Positions 57,601 through 64,000 of a stretch of 64,000 nucleotides of DNA are shown in pieces (within the stretch, counting starts at the first letter, position 1; each line of letters opens with the position of its first letter). The DNA is from Loripinus fragilis. Taxonomy: Eukaryota; Mollusca; Bivalvia; Lucinida; Lucinidae. The DNA lies in assembly GCA_964019695.1 (NCBI GenBank), contig OZ026521.1, positions 37,012,939-37,076,938 on the forward strand. Direction: 5' to 3'. The notes beneath the pieces are model-generated. The model had not been told where the DNA came from and made no database searches. It saw only the letters and a program-made list of their open reading frames with translations. The translations under genes and the position numbers were made by a program.

Positions 57601-59480
57601 CAATCAACATTTACTAGTCGAGTGCAGATGGAAGAAGGGCGGTTACAAGTCTGGTGCTACCTGTACAGAGGTACCATTACATCAGACATGTCTACTGATC
57701 TGGTGCCACTCTCAGATATGCCTTCTTGTACAATGCAACTATTATCAATCATGCATGCTGGGTTCATGAATACATCTACGCATTTTTGTAAAATGCTGCT
57801 CTATCAAACAAGGTATCTGGTCTGTTACAAATTCATCAGACATGCCTACAGGTATGATGCCGCTCCCAAATGGTTGTAAAACTTGTCGGGTATAGTCCGA
57901 CCAGTTAAGAGAGACTGGGCGGTTCTTAGCAAAGACTAACCCATGGACATTTCCATATAAAAACCGCTAAGACAGAGTGTATTTATTCACTTGTGAAACG
58001 CTTTACAGCTGTATACCTGTATTTACCTGTAGTAGTTTTGAGCCCATTGTGAGAAAAAGGCATCTCCAATTAATTTGGATAACAAGGAGACTGACTAGTC
58101 TAGATATATGCGCTCTGTCAATGTTTCGAAATTTTAACCATTCAAATTTTAATACTGAATAAGAAAATAAAATAATGGTCCGCAACGAAAAAATAATACT
58201 ATAAATTGGTCAGCACACGAGATGATGGTTCTTATTACATTGGCATGTGGTGAAGGCTCCGACGAGCCTGCATGTACGCATGACCTCGTCCGGGCTTTCG
58301 CTTCTCCCATAAACAAAGTATGCAAGTTGAAGAAGACTCCAAACAACTTTTAGACATCTAGTCTCTCTGGACACGCCAGAATGAGCGATTATTAGAGGCC
58401 TTTTCAGTAATGCGATAAGACCAAATCTCATGTTTTTATGCCCTTTTCTTATGATCCAGATACTTAACCCTTGTCCCACTGAATTCTATTTGGCGATTTA
58501 TTATTATTGTACCAGCTTAAAAATCAAACCAGTTTTGTCATACAGACAGAATTTGAAGAAAGTGCAAACCTCCCCTCCCCCAAAACTTTCACAACATATC
58601 CAGCCCGGAAAATGAAATGCAGCAGGTCCCCAGCAGCATACTTAAGATTAAGCATTTACTAGGCATGCTAACGTATAAATTAGGTCACCCTTGTCGCCTG
58701 CGCTTCAATTGGTTGCACGAGTAAAGCGTACATAGGCTATTACATCGATTTACTGTAGACTAGTCTTATTTGACAGTGTATGACAGCGCTCTGATTGACA
58801 CGCCCAGTCTCTGTTAGTTGATCGCACTATACCATCCTGGACGCCATCTTGAATACATCATATTCTGAATGTTGTATTAATAGCATCAACAGCACTCGGA
58901 TGTTACAAGGACAATGTTTGTAGTTCAAAAATCAGTAAAATAAAATTTCTCATGCAAATTCTTGAAGCTTACTAGTCTCGGGGAAGATTTTCTTATATTT
59001 TATGTTATAAACTGCCATCTTGGCGGCCATCTTGTCCGCATTCTTTTCCTAGTTTTTATTTGGTTACAAGCTAAGTGTTTACTATTCGATTCCAAATTCA
59101 TAGCATACAATTTAAGAAAGAAAATGGGTTTGAGACATATTTTCCGAATCACACAATATTTTCACTTATAATTGGCTTCCATCTTGGACGCCTTCTTGGA
59201 TATATCGAAATCTTCAATGATGCCAGAGTGGCATCACTCGGATTTTTCAAGGACAATATATGCACTACCAGAATCAACAAAGAAAAAAAGTTTAAAATCA
59301 AGTTCCAGGTCCTCCAAAAATTTGCCCAAATACTGCCGGACTATCTGATTCCAAGGGATGATGCTTGTCTGTGAACTGTCTTCAATTATGTTAATAAACT
59401 GTCTTCAAAATGCTTGTTGGTGAACCATCTTGTGGTGAATTATCTACATTTCTTATGACCACAGGTCATTTGCAGTTTAA

Positions 59481-59747
59481 TTTGTTTGTTTGATTCGCAC
59501 TCCCTGGCGTAATGATCATAATTTGATCGTGCCAGTATTAAAAGAAAGAAAGAAAAAGAAAGATTCTTTAAGTCCCATCAACAATCTTTCAGTTAAACAG
59601 GGATGGTTCTTCCTGGGTTGAACTAGTACTAAGCTAGGATAAATGTGTCTTGCTCAAGGACCACAACGCAGTGACGCCGGTGAGGCTCGAACCTGAGGCC
59701 CCTCGGTCTCAAGTCAAGTACTCTACCACTGAGCCACTGCGCTCCCT
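59481..59747 (-). mobile_element. SINE S1 copy with an insertion in its tail
   Basis: An S1 element flanked by ATTTGCAGTTTAA at 59468-59480 and 59748-59760. Its tail is split by about 70 bp ending in a GAAA-rich stretch, apparently a second short insertion. Confidence 0.88.
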
Positions 59748-60289
59748 ATTTGCAGTTTAAATTTCGTGACCATCTATAAAAATCTTGAAAAAAGATCATA
59801 CAGAGTCTTGAAATCTTTTAATTTATTTACTGTTAACTATTGAGTCGGACTAGATAATTGTTGTCCCTATTGTTTTGGGGCCGAAAAGTCTGGGGCCAAA
59901 TATACCAATTTAATCAGCTGATTATTCATCTGACTACAGCAAATAAGCTATGCGTTGCCTTTTATAAATATACATGTAGTTTTTCACTGAAATTACTTAC
60001 CTTACATGTAAATCGTTCGTTCTAAATTCGATCTACAAAAATCAATTATAATTTTTTCCTCCGTCAAGGGCAAAAACTCTGACAAAAAATATACTACTAT
60101 ATCTGCAACAGCAATTAAAAGGGCAACCCGAATGCGATGATCCCCTCGAGTGCTTACCTATCTACCTACCTGGTAAAAGGGTTTGATATTTCATTTAATC
60201 GTTTGGCAATTTACATTAACTATTAATAGACAGATACTTGGGGCTAGTATTATTATAGAGCGATATCGGTCAGTATCTACCCCGACCCC

Positions 60290-60595
60290 CTTATGAGGGT
60301 CTGGATCAGGTATACTGATTAGTGAATAATGGCCCTTTTTATAATGAATAGTGAATAATGAGCTAAAAATTTAATGAATAGTGAATAATGAGGGCCTAAA
60401 ATTAATGAATAATCCTATTTTTTAATGAATTGAAGAAAAAATGAATAGTGAATCATCAGATTTCTTTGCCACCTTTCTTACTTTTAATGAATTGGTCTTA
60501 TTCTAATGAATAACACAAAATTTTAATGAGATAAATAATGGGCTTAATTTTTAATGAATAGTGAATACCAGGCCCCCATCCAGACCCTCCCTTAT
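60290..60595. mobile_element. Inverted-end element filled with AATGAATAGTGAATAAT repeats
   Basis: TATGAGGGTCTGGATC and ATCCAGACCCTCCCTTAT are inverted ends around about ten imperfect TTAATGAATAGTGAATAAT units. Confidence 0.75.
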
Positions 60596-60929
60596 GCACT
60601 TTACACTATTTTATTTAAAAAAAATATTTCATTGTAGGCCTATGCTTGAACATCTACAGAAGTCGGGAAAATAGCCCTAACACATATAGGGTCATATTTT
60701 ACTTCTATATATCTATCTTTATATCCGTCTGGCTGTCTGTCCGTCCGTCCGTCCTTCCATCCGTCCATCCACCCCCTAAATATTGCAATGTAGTTGGGTC
60801 AGCTTTAGTCCTATCTAAAAGGTTTATCTCTGATTACATTGGATTTTTTTATCAGTGATTCGTTTGAATCCCTGTCGAGAGTATATGTAACAAGATCATC
60901 TGATAAAAATGTAGCCTATTTCGCAAAAA

Positions 60930-61401
60930 CAGAGGTAATAACCTCCGTCATAGCATGGATGTTGCAAACACGTAGTGTGGCGCTATCTTTGATTTACAAG
61001 GTTCGTTTTTTCCTTCGTAAATTTATACAAAAAGTGTTGGCCAAAACTATATTATATATAAGCAGTGCAAGCTGTGCCTAACACCACACTTCAACAGAAT
61101 ATATGATGGTCACACCCAGATGTAGCCTAATCGTCGAAGCGGGAGACTGCTTAAATTATCCTCGTATCTCCCGCTTCGACACTTGCGGTTGAATGATTAC
61201 AAAGACAACGGCATTTCTGGGCGTGATCATTATATAGTCTGTCCAAGTGGGATGTAAGGCACCGCCCGCACAGCTTAGTTTAGATAGCCTGACACTTAGT
61301 TATATAATTTTACGAAGGGAAAGCCTTACATTGAAAACCAAAGGTGGTGCCGATCTACGTGTTTGCGACATCCACGCTATGACGTAGGTTGTTACCCCTG
61401 A
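60930..61401. mobile_element. Long palindromic element
   Basis: CGTCATAGCATGGATGTTGC and its counterpart near 61375 are complementary, as are GGTCACACCCAGA and TCTGGGCGTGATC. A central CGAAGCGGGAGA / TCTCCCGCTTCG stem (61124-61180) completes a nested palindrome of about 470 bp. Confidence 0.78.
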
Positions 61402-61999
61402 AAAGGAGATTGAACATAAACCGTCACTCTAATTTGTGTTACTCGTTGGATTATAAGATATAGAGATAAGATAAGATAAGTTTTATTCGGGCTATAAACC
61501 ACACACATAACATATTAGAAACACACTATAAGGCAAAACCTCATGTGCCATTTAAATTGATTTATGCGAACAATGAGCATTCTGGCGAGACTGTGCAAAT
61601 GCGCAGCTCGCCTGAGTATTCACTGTTTACTAGAGCACCAGCTCTAAGAGCATTTATGCAAATTAAAATTCACATAAATTAAAAATGGTGAAAGTAACTA
61701 TTTAAGACACCCTAAAATATTGGACTTTGCATATATCACAGAATTTTGTAGCGCTATCTAAAATTTTAAATGAATAAGACTGATGAAGTTATAACCCATG
61801 GATAACCCATGAAAGCCCTGAGGCTTATTTCCGATGTGGTCCATAAAATTAAACATTGGATCAGTTAAGATTTTGGCACATACAGCATTTCATAGAATTT
61901 AAGATAATGCGAAACTTTCATCATGCTCTTGGAATATATCACATAAATACATGAGATTACCATAATTTGACTAGACACCTCACAATATACACAATGATC

Positions 62000-62575
62000 A
62001 CAGTAATTGTTATATGACTGGAGAGAATCCTGTCTCCTGATTGGCTTAATTTGTCTTCATAAATCTCTATGTCTACCTGGAAACTGGTCTAAACCGGTCC
62101 ACAAGTTAATATTGCATTAAAACCAGCTCGAACTAGTTTCCAGAAGTTAATATTTTTGTCACTTCTGCAATATTACCCTCTAGAGAGCTAAAATAGCACG
62201 ATGAGTGTGAAACTAGCATGTGCTGCATGAAATTGACATGATTTGCTGTTTCACCTCCCAACAGGTAAATTTAAGACTTTCATGAATTTTTACAACAGTT
62301 TTGTTTTGTTTTGCTTGCTTATTTATCTTTGTTTGAATAAACAAACTGTAAAAACAGTTTTATGATAACATTTTATATTCCCCATTAAGAGAATTAATAT
62401 TCATTTGAAAATGCAAAATACTAAATTATAATATTTCAATAAAAGTTGCTAAAACTTGTGAGAAAGTCCTTAGATGTCTTAGATAGAAGGTTGAACATGC
62501 CTTTAACAACAAAAGTGAAAGTAGCAAAATTTTCATTCTTAAATGAAAAGTTATATTGCCCAAAATTATAGATTT
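62000..62575 (-). repeat. Inverted copy of the 31.0-31.6-kb repeat
   Basis: TGACTGGAGAGAATCCTGTC, CTGCATGAAATTGACATG and TGTGAGAAAGTCCTTAG are the complements of the 31-kb copy, about 80% similar by eye. Confidence 0.75.
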
Positions 62576-63114
62576 TAAATCTCATAAGCAAATAAGACGA
62601 TAGCTCTCAAGAACGCGTACTTAGAAGGATACATTCTCAATTTCTGTCAGATTTGTTAAAAAAATATATGACTGTTTAAAGTATATCATAAGGTCCAATG
62701 TTATCCAAAATGATGTCAAAGACGATATATAAGTGAGCCTGAAAAGCTTAAATATAATGGTGAGTTTATAGTTTTGCAATGATTATCTGGATAAATCTAA
62801 GTTAATTTGAAATAATCCTAAATAGTTATTAAAAACAATCCCTTTTTAAATAGTTTACAGTTGTTCAAATTATGGTTAAACATATTCAGTTACGTTATAT
62901 GATATGGGATAGATTCCATGTATCCATGTATTTTTAGGTTCATTTACCATACAAGAATAACCCTTCAAATTACCAAATGTTTTGAGGGATATAGTCAGAT
63001 CTTATGCATTATATCTGGCTGTAATCAGTTGATGTTCAAAGAGACTATCTATCCTGGCATCAAGTTGCGTATGCAGATGGTGAGGCAATACTTAAGCCTT
63101 TAAATTCAGAAATA

Positions 63115-63470
63115 GATAGAACCTATGATATAAGAAAACAGCAGATTCGGTTTTATTGAGTGTGTTTATAAGAACTAATGGAAAGTACAACAATTCTCAC
63201 GTCCCCTAGCACCGGCTTAAGTGGTATTCTGCTCTCCGTCAGAACCCAATATTCCAAAATATGAAAAATATCAACACTATATTGATGCACGGAGAGATGT
63301 TTTACAAACCCCGCATAGAAACAAAGACAGCTGTTGCGACCTCTAAATAATCTCAGAAACGGATCCTTCACAAATAGAGAGAACCTACAATATAAGAAAA
63401 CAGCACTCGGTTTTATTGAGTGTGTTCATGAGAACTAATGGAAAGTGTAACAATTCTCACGCCCCAAGTT
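63115..63470. repeat. Direct repeat pair of about 90 bp
   Basis: ATATAAGAAAACAGCA ... TCGGTTTTATTGAGTGTGTT ... AACAATTCTCACG occurs at 63115-63207 and 63379-63470, separated by about 170 bp that also includes repeat-like sequence. Confidence 0.8.
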
Positions 63471-64000
63471 TATATTCAGCATAGCTTTCGTTGTTCAATT
63501 AACGAAACTTTCAATCATATCAACTTAGTACTTCTGATCATTTGCTCAACCAATAATGGGAAAATCGTTTATAGTGATGAGTTTTACTCTATGGCAATGA
63601 TCACATCAGATATGATCATATCCAAGAAAACAGGTCAATTTTAATTCTATACAAATTAATAGAAAAAAACATATAACAGCCAAAATTATATCCAGCCAAT
63701 TTTGACCAGGTGACATTTTCAGCTGTATGTGTTTATTAAACATTAGAATAAGTTGTAATCTCGCCAGGAAGAAGCACGCAAAATGTCAACTGTTCTAGCA
63801 AATATCAGCATGAAGAGAGCAATTTTTTTAGTACCAACACTGTCGCCAATGATAGAATCACTTGCAAAGTACCAACATCAAATAGGCTTGTTCCCTCTAT
63901 TTTTTTTTTATTTTTCATACTACAGTTAATCTAAATTGTTTGATTTGAAATATGCTAAGAATAATTGGATGTAATTTTATGTATCAATAATAATGTTATC

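Larger units (their letters stand above)
55060..59400. mobile_element. Possible foldback-type element with long inverted arms
   Basis: The left arm (about 55180-55330, CCTGGAACTTGATTTTAAA, TGATGCCACTCTGGCATCAT, AAGATGGCGTCCAAGATGG) recurs inverted at about 59175-59320. Both arms contain repeated units of about 170 bp with GATGGC-GTCCAAGATGGCCG motifs. The centre holds a 32-bp minisatellite and unrecognised sequence. The outer limits are my estimate. Confidence 0.55.
61400..64000. other. Right end of window: no gene seen
   Basis: AT-rich sequence with the inverted dispersed repeat (62.0-62.6 kb) and the 63-kb direct repeat. Frames are short and resemble nothing I recognise. Confidence 0.5.

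Noticed and set aside
57006..57879. Four overlapping plus-strand frames of 88-117 codons rich in Cys, Trp and Leu
   Set aside because: All come from the stop-free 32-bp minisatellite read in successive frames; no start context or splice support.

Overview
The window holds one complete, intron-rich animal gene on the minus strand: an orthologue of PDZD8, the ER-anchored SMP/PDZ/C1 lipid-transfer and membrane-contact protein. The start codon is at 46150-46152 and the stop codon at 2823-2825. I could place 23 coding exons with compatible splice phases. They sum to 3402 nt (1133 codons plus stop), close to the roughly 1150 residues of vertebrate PDZD8. Domain order matches the family: N-terminal membrane anchor, lysine-rich linker, SMP (TULIP) domain, PDZ, disordered linker, C2-like beta domain, C1 zinc finger, serine-rich linker and C-terminal coiled coil. 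No second protein-coding gene is supported anywhere.

The sequence is AT-rich, with short exons in long introns packed with tRNA-derived SINEs, miniature inverted-repeat elements and minisatellites. This fits an invertebrate nuclear genome. A bivalve mollusc or other lophotrochozoan is my best guess from the general look of the repeats, but I cannot name a species from the sequence alone.

Layout in transcription order, right to left. 64-46.2 kb has no recognisable gene: repeat clusters, a long inverted-repeat structure (55.1-59.4 kb), several TIR elements and a T-rich tandem array (46.3-46.7 kb). It is upstream DNA or a long first intron. 46.2-35 kb: membrane anchor and SMP exons 1-7. 33.9-28.9 kb: PDZ exons 8-11. 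26.3-22.3 kb: linker exons 12-14. 16.8-13.8 kb: C2-like exons 15-17. 11.8-9.9 kb: C1 exons 18-19. 8.2-2.8 kb: linker and coiled-coil exons 20-23. 2.8-0 kb: 3' flank, starting with a 32-bp minisatellite that includes the stop codon.

The most unusual signals are these. (1) Five exons (11, 13, 15, 21, 23) have partial copies of themselves in the intron upstream; every copy carries the 5' (acceptor-side) part of the exon and lacks its 3' end. (2) The last eight codons and the stop are one unit of the 3' minisatellite. (3) More than 25 hairpins share one stem core (CAGT-TGG-CCAGATCAG type) but carry different tips and arms. (4) Transposable elements lie within about 15-20 nt of several splice sites. 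(5) Intron 3 has a GC-AG splice pair.
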